This document shows positions 1 through 8,520 of a DNA stretch of 64,000 nt, piece after piece. The notes beneath the pieces were generated by a model. That model saw nothing but the letters and a program-made list of their open reading frames with translations, was not told the origin of the DNA and did no database searches. Made by a program: the position numbers and the translations under genes. The number at the start of each line of letters is the position of its first letter. The stretch's first letter is position 1. Source of the stretch: Arthrobacter sp. C2 (lineage in GTDB: Bacteria; Actinomycetota; Actinomycetes; Actinomycetales; Micrococcaceae); NCBI GenBank assembly GCA_024207135.1, contig CP042428.1:1922001-1986000 (forward strand). Reading direction: 5' to 3'.

Positions 1-1804
1 GAACGGACGGGTCGGCCCCGACGAAGTTGAAGATGCCGTTGAAGACCCAGGCGGAAACCCCCATGGCGGTTCCGTAGGACAGCAGGGTGGTCGCCACCAG
101 GAGCACCGGGGCCAGGATCGAGCGCAGCAGCAGCATCAGGATGAGCAGGATGGCGCCGAGGATCAGCGGGATGATCTTGACCAGGTCGGCCTGCGCCGTG
201 GTCGCGGTGTCGCTCAGCGTCGCCGTGGTTCCGCCCACCAGCGATTCCGGGTCCTGCCCGTGGAGCATCTCCCGCAGGTCCAACAGCGTTGCCTTGGCGG
301 CGTCCGAGTCCGCGGCGTCGTCCAGGGTGATGGAGATCAGGCTCCGCCCCTCGACCACCTGGGGCTCGCGTCCGGCCTGCACGAGGGCGGGTCCGCCGTC
401 GGCGGCCTGGAGGTAGGCCGAGGCCACCCCGCCGGCGTCCTCGATCCGGGGCAACAGGTCCGCGGCGCGCGATTCGTCGACGATGGCGAAGAGCGGGCTT
501 CCCGTGCCTCCGGGGAAGTGCTCCCCGAGCACGAGTTGGCCGTCGCGCGAATCGGTCTGGCCCAAGACCAGTTCGCTTTGCGGCACGCCGGAGGCCTTGA
601 GCTGGGTCATGCCCAGGGCACCGGCGGCCAGCACCAACGCCGTAAGCACCCAGATCGGCCGGGGGTGGCGACCGACGAAACCGGCGACACGTCCCCACAG
701 GCCCGCGGGCAGCTCCTCGGCGTCCAACCGGACCTCGGGCTTCGGCATGAAGGGCCAGTAGGCTTTCCTGCCCAGCAGCGCCAGCGCGGCGGGCAGGAAC
801 GTCAGGGCGGCGATGATGGAAAAGACGATGCCGCTCGCGCCAATCGGGCCCAGCGCCTTGTTGGAGTTCAGGTCCGAGAAGAGCAGGCACAGCAGGCCCA
901 CTGTCACGGTGCCGCCGGAAGCCAGGATGGGTTCCACGGATCGCTTCCAGGCCGTCACCACGGCCTCCCAGCGGTCCTGCCCCTTGGACAGCGCCTCCTT
1001 GTGCCTGGCCACCAGCAGCAATGAATAGTCGGTTGCGGCGCCGATGACAAGGATGGAGAGAATGCCTTGGCTTTGCCCGTCGAGGCTGATCCAGCCCTCC
1101 TTGGCCATGAAGTACACCGCGAGGATGGCGGCACACAGTGCGGCGACGGCCGTGAACAGCACCGTCACCGGCAGCAGGACGGAGCGGTAGACCAGCAGCA
1201 GGATCAGGAAGACCGCGCCGAGCGCCACCCCGAGCAGCACCCCGTCGATGCCCCCGAAGGCCTCCACGAGGTCGGCGCTGAATCCGGCCGGGCCGGTGAC
1301 GTAGGCGCGGGTCCCCTCGGGAATCCGCTCGGCAAGCTCCGTGCGCAGGTCGTCGACCGCAGCGTCGACCTCCGCATTGCCGTCCAATGGAACCAGCAGC
1401 TGTGCCGCAAGCCCGTCCTCGGAAGCGAAGGGGCCGACGATCTCGCCGTCCAGGCCCCCGAGGTCCTTCAGCGAGGCGGCAACCTCCTTGATCCGGTCCT
1501 GGTCGATCGCCGATTCGCCGGCAATCACCACCACCGCGGGGATGGCGTCGGAGGTGCGGAACTTCGCTTGCCACTCCAGGGCCCGCGTCGCCTCGGCCGT
1601 GGCCGGCAGGAACGCCGCCTGGTCGTTGGTTTGCACATCCCCCAGCTTGCCGAAGGTCGGCCCGCCCACTCCGGCGACGCCCAGCCAGATCGCGACCAGC
1701 ACGACGGCCAGCACCGCGCGGAAGACGGCTTTGCCCGTTCCCGGACCGGGCTTCTTTCCCGGTTTGCCGGGGCCCGCCCCGACCGCCATGACTCGATTGT
1801 CCAC
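1..1804 (-). CDS. MMPL/RND-family membrane transporter, C-terminal part outside window
   Basis: This is a proton-driven exporter of the MMPL (MmpL/YdfJ) type; the substrate is unknown. About 600 N-terminal residues are visible. They show one membrane helix after a Gly/Pro/Lys-rich tail, an extracellular domain, a block of helices followed by a cytoplasmic turn, a second extracellular domain, and the start of the second helix block. The membrane segment with GAATDYSLLL carries the Asp-Tyr pair of the family's proton relay. A GTG start at 1804 is chosen because GAGGAG lies 7 nt upstream; ATG at 1789 is an alternative. The gene runs off the left edge. It is divergent from a MarR regulator that probably represses it. 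Confidence 0.9.
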   Translation of the reverse strand, partial: MDNRVMAVGAGPGKPGKKPGPGTGKAVFRAVLAVVLVAIWLGVAGVGGPTFGKLGDVQTNDQAAFLPATAEATRALEWQAKFRTSDAIPAVVVIAGESAIDQDRIKEVAASLKDLGGLDGEIVGPFASEDGLAAQLLVPLDGNAEVDAAVDDLRTELAERIPEGTRAYVTGPAGFSADLVEAFGGIDGVLLGVALGAVFLILLLVYRSVLLPVTVLFTAVAALCAAILAVYFMAKEGWISLDGQSQGILSILVIGAATDYSLLLVARHKEALSKGQDRWEAVVTAWKRSVEPILASGGTVTVGLLCLLFSDLNSNKALGPIGASGIVFSIIAALTFLPAALALLGRKAYWPFMPKPEVRLDAEELPAGLWGRVAGFVGRHPRPIWVLTALVLAAGALGMTQLKASGVPQSELVLGQTDSRDGQLVLGEHFPGGTGSPLFAIVDESRAADLLPRIEDAGGVASAYLQAADGGPALVQAGREPQVVEGRSLISITLDDAADSDAAKATLLDLREMLHGQDPESLVGGTTATLSDTATTAQADLVKIIPLILGAILLILMLLLRSILAPVLLVATTLLSYGTAMGVSAWVFNGIFNFVGADPSV

Positions 1805-1863
1805 GTTCCAACTCCTCGTTGTGCCGATGGCTTTCCATCCACATTCAGTTACGTCTCCATCAA

Positions 1864-1892
1864 AGAGTATTTTCATCATGGAACTATTACAA
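1864..1892 (-). promoter_or_regulatory. Promoter of the MMPL transporter gene
   Basis: On the minus strand TTGTAA (1892-1887) and TACTCT (1869-1864) are separated by exactly 17 nt, a good vegetative sigma-factor pair. They lie about 60 nt upstream of the GTG start. Confidence 0.55.
1871..1883. promoter_or_regulatory. Candidate MarR operator
   Basis: TTTCATCATGGAA is an imperfect inverted repeat (5 of 6 positions pair around a central C). It lies between the -35 and -10 boxes of the MMPL promoter and just upstream of the divergent MarR gene, where a repressor would block transcription. The assignment is inference from position and symmetry only. Confidence 0.3.
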
Positions 1893-1905
1893 GTTGAGGC
1901 ATAGA

Positions 1906-2379
1906 ATGGTTCCCATGGATCCCGCCGCCGCCTTCGAACTCGTCCTGCTGCTTCAGCAGTTCGGCCAGGCCTCGGACCGCTACGTGGAAACCACCGGGTC
2001 CAGGCACAAGACCCACCGCACGGACATGAATGCCCTGGCCGTCATCATGCGCTTCGAACGCGCCGGGACCCCGCCCACCCCGGGCGAACTCTCCCGGACC
2101 CTGCAACTGAGTTCGCCGGCCACCAGCGCCCTGCTCGACCGGCTCGAGCGCGTCGGCCACATCGAGCGCCTGCGCATCGACAAGGACCGACGCGTCGTCC
2201 GCGTCAAGATGACACCGAAGGCGCAGGCCGACGGGCGGGCCATGTTCGCACCCCTGGCGGCAAGCATGATGGAGGTCATCTCCACCTACACCGACCAGGA
2301 GGTGAAGCTGGTATCCCGCTTCATGGCCGACGCGACGGCCGGCGTGGACAAGGCCAGGCACAACGCGGAGCACACGTAG
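1906..2379 (+). CDS. MarR-family transcriptional regulator
   Basis: This is a winged-helix DNA-binding repressor of about 157 residues, typical of MarR. The helix-turn-helix region reads PGELSRTLQLSSPATSALLD and is followed by the wing DKDRRVVRVKMT. ATG 1906 has GAGG 6 nt upstream. ATG 1915 is also possible as a leaderless start, because TAGAAT ends 7 nt before it. The gene is divergent from the MMPL exporter, the usual arrangement for a local repressor of an efflux pump. The inducing ligand cannot be read from the sequence. Confidence 0.88.
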   Translation: MVPMDPAAAFELVLLLQQFGQASDRYVETTGSRHKTHRTDMNALAVIMRFERAGTPPTPGELSRTLQLSSPATSALLDRLERVGHIERLRIDKDRRVVRVKMTPKAQADGRAMFAPLAASMMEVISTYTDQEVKLVSRFMADATAGVDKARHNAEHT

Positions 2380-2557
2380 CCGCCGGCCTTGGCCCGGCCG
2401 GGTCCCGGCGAGCGCGCCACGGACAGGGCCCTCGGCAGCTGCGCCTGTCCCGGCCTGCCCTGCCGGCGCTGGCCCGCAGCGGGTATTCGCACTAGGCTCG
2501 TGGCAACCGTCGGCCGAACGCTGGTGCGTTCATGATCGTTGAGGACCAGTCCCCGCC

Positions 2558-4048
2558 ATGACCGAACTCCCCACCACCGGCACGCCCCGTCCCCTGGCCG
2601 CCGGATTCGATTCCACGCGCACCCTGGAATTTCCCGACGGATTCCGCTTCGGGTCGGCAACCGCCGCCTTCCAGATCGAGGGCGCGAGCCAGGAGGACGG
2701 CCGGGAGGACTCCATCTGGGATGCCTTTTGCCGGCTGCCCGGCGCCGTCTTCGAGGGGCATGACGGTGCGGTTGCCGCGGACCACTACCACCGGATGCCG
2801 CAGGACGTGGCGCTGATGGCCGAGCTGGGCCTGGACACCTACAGGTTCTCCACCTCCTGGGCGCGCATCAGGCCCGGGGACAGGGCGCTGAACCCCAAGG
2901 GCCTGGACTTCTACTCGCGGCTGGTCGACGAGCTGCTGGAACACGGGATCTCCCCGTGGCTGACGCTCTACCACTGGGATTTGCCGCAGGCCCTGGGCGA
3001 GCGCGGCGGCTGGGCGAACCGGGACACCGCCTACCGTTTTGCCGACTACGCCCTGGCGGTGTTCGAGCACCTGAAGGACCGGGTCACGGACTGGACCACG
3101 CTGAACGAGCCCTGGTGCGCCTCCTTCCTCTCCCATGCCGGCGGCGAGCATGCCCCGGGGCACACGAACCCGGAAGAGGCGGTGGCCGCGGCGCACCACC
3201 TGCTGCTGGGCCACGGACTGGCCACCGAAGCGATGCGGGAGGTCGCGGGCAAGGAGCACCGGCTGGGCATCACGCTGAATTTCACCGTCGCCGATCCCGC
3301 CGACCCGGCCAACCCCGGGGACGTCGATGCCGCACGGCGCATCGACGGCTCCTTCAACAGGGTCTTCCTGGACCCGATCTTCCGCGGCCAATACCCCCCA
3401 GACGTCCTTGAAGACATGGCCGGGGCCGGCCTGGCCGGGCACATCCGGGACAACGACCTGGAAACCATTGCCGCACCCATCGACGTGTTGGGCGTCAACT
3501 ACTACAACGGGGTGCTGGTTGCCGCTCCCCAGGATCCGCCGGCCTCCGAGCAGTCGCTGGTGTTCGCGTCCGAGCGCGGGCTCCCGCGCCGGAGCCCCGC
3601 GGTGGGCAGCGAACGGGTGCGGAACATCGACCGGCCCCTGCCGCGCACCGCCATGGGCTGGGAGGTCCAACCCGAGGGGCTCGAACGATTGCTGCTGCGC
3701 CTGCAGGAGCAATACACCGGGCCGGCCGGGATCCCCATGGTCGTCACGGAGAACGGCGCCGCCTACGACGATGCACCGGATGCCTCCGGCTTTGTCGACG
3801 ACTCCGCCGACCGGCTGGCGTTCATCGATGCGCACCTGCGGGCCGTGCACCGGGCCATGGAACGCGGGGCCGAGGTGCGCGGGTACCTGGTGTGGTCGCT
3901 GCTGGACAATTTCGAGTGGGCCTTCGGCTACGACAAGCGCTTCGGGATCGTGCGGGTGGACTACGGCACCCAGGCCCGCATCCCGAAGGCCTCGGCCCGC
4001 TGGTATGCGCAGGTTGCCTCCTCGCACCGGGTGCCGGCCCGGGAGTAG
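2558..4048 (+). CDS. Glycoside hydrolase family 1 beta-glucosidase
   Basis: This cytoplasmic retaining beta-glycosidase hydrolyses beta-glucosides or related disaccharides. It has 496 residues and a GH1 TIM barrel beginning near residue 24 (FPDGFRFGSATAAFQIEG). TLNEP at 181-185 supplies the acid/base Glu184, and VTENG at 396-400 supplies the nucleophile Glu398. The C-terminal GYLVWSLLDNFEWAFGY segment is the aglycone-site signature. No signal peptide is seen. No sugar transporter or LacI regulator is adjacent, so the substrate stays open. The Shine-Dalgarno is weak (GAGGACC, 13 nt upstream). The N-terminal 20 residues are poorly conserved in the family and the true start could be slightly downstream. 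Confidence 0.93.
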   Translation: MTELPTTGTPRPLAAGFDSTRTLEFPDGFRFGSATAAFQIEGASQEDGREDSIWDAFCRLPGAVFEGHDGAVAADHYHRMPQDVALMAELGLDTYRFSTSWARIRPGDRALNPKGLDFYSRLVDELLEHGISPWLTLYHWDLPQALGERGGWANRDTAYRFADYALAVFEHLKDRVTDWTTLNEPWCASFLSHAGGEHAPGHTNPEEAVAAAHHLLLGHGLATEAMREVAGKEHRLGITLNFTVADPADPANPGDVDAARRIDGSFNRVFLDPIFRGQYPPDVLEDMAGAGLAGHIRDNDLETIAAPIDVLGVNYYNGVLVAAPQDPPASEQSLVFASERGLPRRSPAVGSERVRNIDRPLPRTAMGWEVQPEGLERLLLRLQEQYTGPAGIPMVVTENGAAYDDAPDASGFVDDSADRLAFIDAHLRAVHRAMERGAEVRGYLVWSLLDNFEWAFGYDKRFGIVRVDYGTQARIPKASARWYAQVASSHRVPARE

Positions 4049-4116
4049 TGTTCGCCGGCCGTCCCACCTGCCGGGATGCCGGGCCGGGCAGGTACAGGTG
4101 GGGGCCCGCGCTCCCC

Positions 4117-4122
4117 TAAACT
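4117..4122 (+). promoter_or_regulatory. Leaderless-type -10 box (LysE gene)
   Basis: TAAACT fits TANNNT and lies 6 nt upstream of the GTG start, so transcription would begin at or next to the start codon. There is no Shine-Dalgarno sequence. Confidence 0.5.
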
Positions 4123-4128
4123 TGTCCG

Positions 4129-4749
4129 GTGACTCTTTCCCTTTGGCTCTCGTTGCTAGGCGCTTCCACGTTGATCAGCTTCACCCCCGGCGCCGGGGCG
4201 ATCAACACCATGACCAACTCGCTGAACTCCGGTTTCCGCCGCTCCATGTGGGGCATCCTGGGCCAACAGGCCGCCCTGCTCATCCATGTGATCGTTGTGG
4301 CCGCCGGCGTGGGGCTGCTGGTGTCCCGCTCCCCGCTGTTCTTCACCGCCATCCGCTATGCCGGCGCCGCCTACCTGGTGTACCTGGGTGTTCGGCTGAT
4401 CCTGGCCAAGCCGCAGGGAAGCGAGGAAATCGACCTGCGCGGACGCGAATCGGCCCTCTCGATGTTCCGCCGCGGGCTCTGGGTCAACCTGCTCAACCCC
4501 AAGGCCATAGTGTTCTTCCTGGCCTTCACCCCGCAGTTCATTCGGCTCGATGCCCCGGCGGCGCCCCAGTACCTGGTCTTCATCGGCACCATCGTGGCCG
4601 TGGACATCGTGGTGATGTGGCTGTTCTTTGCCGCTTCCGCCAAGAGCTTTAGCCGCTTCACCGCCACCGAGCGCGGGCAAAAGATCCTGAACCTGACCTT
4701 TGGCACGCTGTTCATTTTCGTCGCCGCCCTGCTGGTCTTCATCCACTGA
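4129..4749 (+). CDS. LysE/RhtB-family amino-acid exporter
   Basis: A 206-residue inner-membrane protein with about six membrane helices, the standard size for LysE/RhtB exporters of homoserine, threonine or lysine. The N-terminal FTPGAGAINTMTNS is the family's PGP-like signature, and WVNLLNPKAIVFFLAF near residue 120 is the second conserved motif. The start is GTG with no Shine-Dalgarno, preceded by a leaderless -10 box. The gene stands alone, with no ArgP/LysG-type regulator next to it, so the exported amino acid is unknown. Confidence 0.9.
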   Translation: MTLSLWLSLLGASTLISFTPGAGAINTMTNSLNSGFRRSMWGILGQQAALLIHVIVVAAGVGLLVSRSPLFFTAIRYAGAAYLVYLGVRLILAKPQGSEEIDLRGRESALSMFRRGLWVNLLNPKAIVFFLAFTPQFIRLDAPAAPQYLVFIGTIVAVDIVVMWLFFAASAKSFSRFTATERGQKILNLTFGTLFIFVAALLVFIH

Positions 4750-4853
4750 CGCCCCGCACGGCACCACGGTCGGCAGGCACGGGGGGAAGGGCACAATCCG
4801 GTAACCATCGGGTGGAAGCGTGTTTGGGCCTGTCACTAGGTGCGTAAGGGCCC

Positions 4854-4859
4854 TAGACT
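4854..4859 (+). promoter_or_regulatory. Leaderless-type -10 box (phosphatase gene)
   Basis: TAGACT is followed by the 6-nt spacer AAAACC and the ATG at 4866. No ribosome binding site is present. Confidence 0.5.
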
Positions 4860-4865
4860 AAAACC

Positions 4866-5375
4866 ATGTTTCGGATAATGACAGTGTGCACGGGCAACAT
4901 CTGCCGCTCCCCCATGGCCGAGTACATGCTTCGCACGGCACTTGAGGATGCCGGGATCACGGACGTCTCGGTGGAGTCCGCCGGCACCAGCGACGGCGAG
5001 GCAGGCCACGGCATCGACCCGAGGGCCGCGGCCGTCCTGCAATCCCACGGCATCGATGCCGAGGAACACGTCGCCCGCGCCCTCGACCCCGATTCGCTGT
5101 CCGGGGTGGACCTGCTGCTGGCCATGGACCAGGACCACCACGCGGCGCTGGCGAAGTTGCTGCCCACCGAGGCCTCGGCCCCGCGACCCGAGCTGCGCAT
5201 GATGCGTTCCTTCGACACCGCATTGTCCGCGACCCCGCTCGAGGAACAGGGCATCTACGATCCGTGGTTCGGCGACTCGGCGGATTTCCGCCTGTGCTGG
5301 CAAATGGTCAACGCCGCCATCCCGGGAGTGCTCGACTACGTGCGCGCCCACATCATGCCCCAACGTGGCAACTAG
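4866..5375 (+). CDS. Low-molecular-weight protein tyrosine phosphatase
   Basis: This is a cytoplasmic phosphatase acting on phosphotyrosine or similar phosphoesters, 169 residues. The P-loop CX5R is VCTGNICRS (nucleophile Cys8, Arg14), and the general acid lies in YDPWFGDS near the C-terminus. Its last 11 nt overlap the next gene, so the two are likely co-transcribed and coupled. In other actinobacteria these enzymes can be secreted or linked to capsule control, but no such genes lie here. Confidence 0.93.
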   Translation: MFRIMTVCTGNICRSPMAEYMLRTALEDAGITDVSVESAGTSDGEAGHGIDPRAAAVLQSHGIDAEEHVARALDPDSLSGVDLLLAMDQDHHAALAKLLPTEASAPRPELRMMRSFDTALSATPLEEQGIYDPWFGDSADFRLCWQMVNAAIPGVLDYVRAHIMPQRGN

Positions 5376-7407
5376 CCCCGTCCTGGTCCTTGGCATCGAC
5401 GGCCGCTCCGGCGCCGGGAAGAGCACCCTTGCCGCGGAGCTGGCCACCGTCCTTCGCCGCCACCGCGAGGTCTCCGTCTTCCACCTCGAGGACATCTACC
5501 CCGGATGGGACGGCCTGGCCGCCGGCACCGCGGCCTACGTCGAGCAGGTCCTGACCCCCCTGGCCGCTGGCCGCGCCGCCGGCTGGGACACCTGGGACTG
5601 GAGCTCGAGCACCCCCGGAACCCGGGCGGCACTGAATCCCGCCCCGGTCATCATCATCGAGGGCGTCGGGGCCGGCTGTGCAGCCGCCCGCCCCCTGCTC
5701 GATGCCCTCCTCTGGGTCCGGGTGCCCGACGACACCCGCAAGACCCGCGCCCTGGAACGCGACGGGGAGGTCTTTGCCGCCCACTGGGACGACTGGGCCG
5801 CCCAGGAGGATTCCTACCTGGCCGCCGACGCGGTGCAGGACCAGGCCGATGTCACCGTGGAGAACCGGGCCGACGGCAGCGCCCCGGGGCACGTGTTGCG
5901 GGCACTGCTGTCGTTGCCGGCCTGCCACCGCGTGCTCACGCCCGAGCGCGCCGAATCCGCGGCGCGGGAGCCGGTCCACCTGGCGCTGGATGCTGCCCCG
6001 GATGCCGCCGCGCTCTTCGCCGCGCTGTATTCCGGGGCTGAACATGCCGTGCTGCTCGAATCAAGCAACCTCGGCTTCACGGACCCGCACCAACGCAACC
6101 GCTATTCCATCATGGCCGCAGCCACCACCGACGAGTGCGCCATCTACGAACAACGCGGCGGGGTCGGGGTCCTCACCGAGGGCACCGCCACCGCACGGCT
6201 CGCCGGCGGCTTCTTCGATTGGCTCTCCCGCGCCTGGGAAGCCGGAAGCTTCCAGCCGGACCAGAACGGCCTGCCCTTCCTTCCCGGCTGGCTGGGTTAC
6301 CTGGGCTATGAGCTCAAGCGGGAAACCGGAGGCAGCGACAACCGGGCCGCGGCACGGGTTCCCGGCGGGCCGGCCGACGCGGCCCTGCTCAGGCCCTCCC
6401 AGGTCGTGGTCGTTGACCACCACACCTCCACCGTGCACCTGCTGGCCACCAGCGACCCGGCCGGATTCCAGGCCCGGGTCAGGAAGGTGTTGCCCGGATC
6501 CGTGGAGGCGCCCGCGGTTCCCGCGGCACTGGAGCCGGCCCCCGGGTTCACGGTGCGCGACGAGCGCGACGGCTACCTGGCCAAGGTCCGTGCAGCCCAG
6601 GAGCAGATCCGCCAGGGCAACAGCTACGAGGTCTGCCTGACCACCGCGTTGGGCGCCCCGGGCGTACCGTGCGACCCCTGGGGAAACTACCTGCGCCTGC
6701 GCGCGGCAAATCCCGCGCCCTTCGCCCACTACCTGCGCTTCGGGAACATGGCAGCGGCCAGCACCTCCCCCGAGCGGTTCATGTCCATCGGCGCCAACGG
6801 CTGGATGCGGGCCGAACCCATCAAGGGCACCCGGCCGCGCGGCCAAACGCCCGATGCCGACCAGCGGCTTCACCGGGACCTGGCATCCTCCCCCAAGGAC
6901 CGTGCCGAGAACATCATGATCGTGGATTTGCTGCGCAACGACCTCTCGCACTTCGCGGTGCCCGGCACCCTGTCGGTGCCGCGGCTCTGTGCCATTGAAA
7001 GCTATGCAACGGTGCACCAGATGGTCTCCACCATCGATGCGAAGCTGCGCCCGGGAGCCCCTCGCGCCGAGGCAATCGCCGCGGCGTTCCCCGCCGGCTC
7101 CATGACCGGGGCGCCAAAGGTCTCCACCATGGCGATCCTCGATTCCCTGGAGGACGGGGCTGCCCGCGGCCTGTATTCCGGGGCCGTCGGGTACTTCTCA
7201 GCCACCGGGTCCGCGGACCTGTCGGTGGTGATCCGCACCCTGGTGATGAGCCGGACACCGGAGGCCGAAGCCGGGTCGTGGGATCTGTCCCTGGGCGTGG
7301 GCGGGGCAATCACCGCGGATTCCTCCCCCGAGGAGGAATGGGACGAGGTCCGCACCAAGGCCTTCGGGGTGCTCTCGGCCCTGGGCACCACCTTCCCGGG
7401 CAACTAG
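5365..7407 (+). CDS. pabB: P-loop kinase-like domain fused to aminodeoxychorismate synthase component I
   Basis: A 680-residue two-part protein. Residues 1 to about 190 form a uridine-kinase-like P-loop domain with Walker A GRSGAGKS (13-20) and an acidic HLEDIYPGWDG segment. Residues of about 205-680 form a PabB/TrpE chorismate-binding domain with EPIKGTRPRG (Glu484) and FPAGSMTGAPK (575-585), which make 4-amino-4-deoxychorismate from chorismate for folate. The PIKGT motif with Lys487 fits PabB rather than anthranilate synthase, which has PIAGT. A PabA-type glutaminase is not seen in the window. The start overlaps the phosphatase gene by 11 nt. The PabC-type lyase lies 7.4 kb away. The role of the kinase domain is unknown. 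Confidence 0.88.
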   Translation: MATSPVLVLGIDGRSGAGKSTLAAELATVLRRHREVSVFHLEDIYPGWDGLAAGTAAYVEQVLTPLAAGRAAGWDTWDWSSSTPGTRAALNPAPVIIIEGVGAGCAAARPLLDALLWVRVPDDTRKTRALERDGEVFAAHWDDWAAQEDSYLAADAVQDQADVTVENRADGSAPGHVLRALLSLPACHRVLTPERAESAAREPVHLALDAAPDAAALFAALYSGAEHAVLLESSNLGFTDPHQRNRYSIMAAATTDECAIYEQRGGVGVLTEGTATARLAGGFFDWLSRAWEAGSFQPDQNGLPFLPGWLGYLGYELKRETGGSDNRAAARVPGGPADAALLRPSQVVVVDHHTSTVHLLATSDPAGFQARVRKVLPGSVEAPAVPAALEPAPGFTVRDERDGYLAKVRAAQEQIRQGNSYEVCLTTALGAPGVPCDPWGNYLRLRAANPAPFAHYLRFGNMAAASTSPERFMSIGANGWMRAEPIKGTRPRGQTPDADQRLHRDLASSPKDRAENIMIVDLLRNDLSHFAVPGTLSVPRLCAIESYATVHQMVSTIDAKLRPGAPRAEAIAAAFPAGSMTGAPKVSTMAILDSLEDGAARGLYSGAVGYFSATGSADLSVVIRTLVMSRTPEAEAGSWDLSLGVGGAITADSSPEEEWDEVRTKAFGVLSALGTTFPGN

Positions 7408-7464
7408 CAGGCACTCGGGACCCGCGGTGTGGTGCCGCAGCGGCCCGGAGGTATCCCCCGCGGA

Positions 7465-7881
7465 CTATGCCTGGCTGACGGCCTTCTTCAGCAACTGAAC
7501 CAATTGCTTCTTGTCGTCGGCGGTCAACTTGGTCACGGCGTAGGAGCTTGGCCAGAAATTGCCGTCGTCGAGGTTCGCGTCCGGCTGGAAACCGATCGTG
7601 GCATAGCGCACCTTGAACTTGGCGGCGCTCTGGAAGAAGACCACCACCTTGCCTTCCGCATTGGTGTAAGCCGGCATGCCGTACCACGTCTTCGCACCCA
7701 GGGACGTGTGCTCCTGGACCAGCTCGTGCAGGGTCTGGGCCAGTTCCTTGTCCGTGCCGGTCATCTCCCCGATGGCGGCAAGGCATGCCGCTTCCAGGTC
7801 GGCCGCGGCCTTTGAGGCCTTGGCTTCGGCGGCGGCAGCCCGCATCGCTGCCTTTTCCTCTTTGCTGAAGGTCGTGCTCAT
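7465..7881 (-). CDS. DUF1801/YdhG-like protein
   Basis: A 138-residue cytoplasmic protein. An Ala/Lys-rich helical N-terminus (residues 1-35) leads into the DUF1801 (YdhG/iron-chaperone-like) fold, recognised by KTWYGMPAYTNAEGKVVVFF and the C-terminal helix LTADDKKQLVQLLKKAV. The biochemical role of the family is not firmly known. AGAGGA 8 nt before the ATG supports the start. It is transcribed alone, convergent with the pabB fusion. Confidence 0.8.
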   Translation of the reverse strand: MSTTFSKEEKAAMRAAAAEAKASKAAADLEAACLAAIGEMTGTDKELAQTLHELVQEHTSLGAKTWYGMPAYTNAEGKVVVFFQSAAKFKVRYATIGFQPDANLDDGNFWPSSYAVTKLTADDKKQLVQLLKKAVSQA

Positions 7882-7999
7882 GGCTTGTTCCTCTCGATCG
7901 TCTGCGTTACGCCATTCACTTTAGGCGGAGTCAGCGGGCAGCGCTTCTTGAATCCTGCTGGCTTGGATGTCCCGCGTTGGATGCAGCCCGGGGAGGTGG

Positions 8000-8356
8000 C
8001 TAGGTGTCGATGTGTTGGGCGATGTTGAGCACCGTCCCGTCGGGCGCCCGGACGAAAAACCGGCGGATGCCCCACGGCTCCGTCGTCAGCGGATGGACGA
8101 GTTCGTAGCCACGTCGGACGGCCCCGGCGTACGCTTCGTCGACGTCGTCCACCTTGACGGTGAGCTTGGGGTTCTCGGGTGCCGTCGCATCCCCCGAGAC
8201 CAGCTGAAGGTGTTCCCCGGATCCGGGCACCACGAAACGGGTGACCCAGTCGAGTCCCATGTCCTGCCCGTCCAGCCCCAGGTAGTCGGAATAGAAGGCC
8301 TTCGCCCCCTCGATGTCTTCCACGGTGAGGTCGATCGTTATTCGGATGACGTTCAT
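8000..8356 (-). CDS. VOC-family (glyoxalase/bleomycin-resistance-like) protein
   Basis: A 118-residue single VOC module with the paired beta-alpha-beta-beta-beta units: ITIDLTVEDIEGAKAFYSDY at the start and FFVRAPDGTVLNIAQH at the end. His and Glu residues suitable for a metal site are present, but the substrate cannot be assigned. The start at 8356 is chosen because GGAG precedes it by 6 nt; a further in-frame ATG at 8389 lacks support. It lies downstream of the PheRS-like gene on the same strand and may be co-transcribed with it (164-nt gap). Confidence 0.82.
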   Translation of the reverse strand: MNVIRITIDLTVEDIEGAKAFYSDYLGLDGQDMGLDWVTRFVVPGSGEHLQLVSGDATAPENPKLTVKVDDVDEAYAGAVRRGYELVHPLTTEPWGIRRFFVRAPDGTVLNIAQHIDT

Positions 8357-8520
8357 GCGCTTCTCCAATTCTCGAGGTCTTTCCATCATGCAACCCGGTC
8401 GGTCGGGCGTCCATCACTCGGGTCGCGGTCGCTCCGGCAACGCCCGTGGCCATCCGGCCTGCCGAACCTTGCCGGGGGCGCGGCCGGCTTGGAGTTGCGG
8501 CCGCCCGCGCCCGCGCAGGG

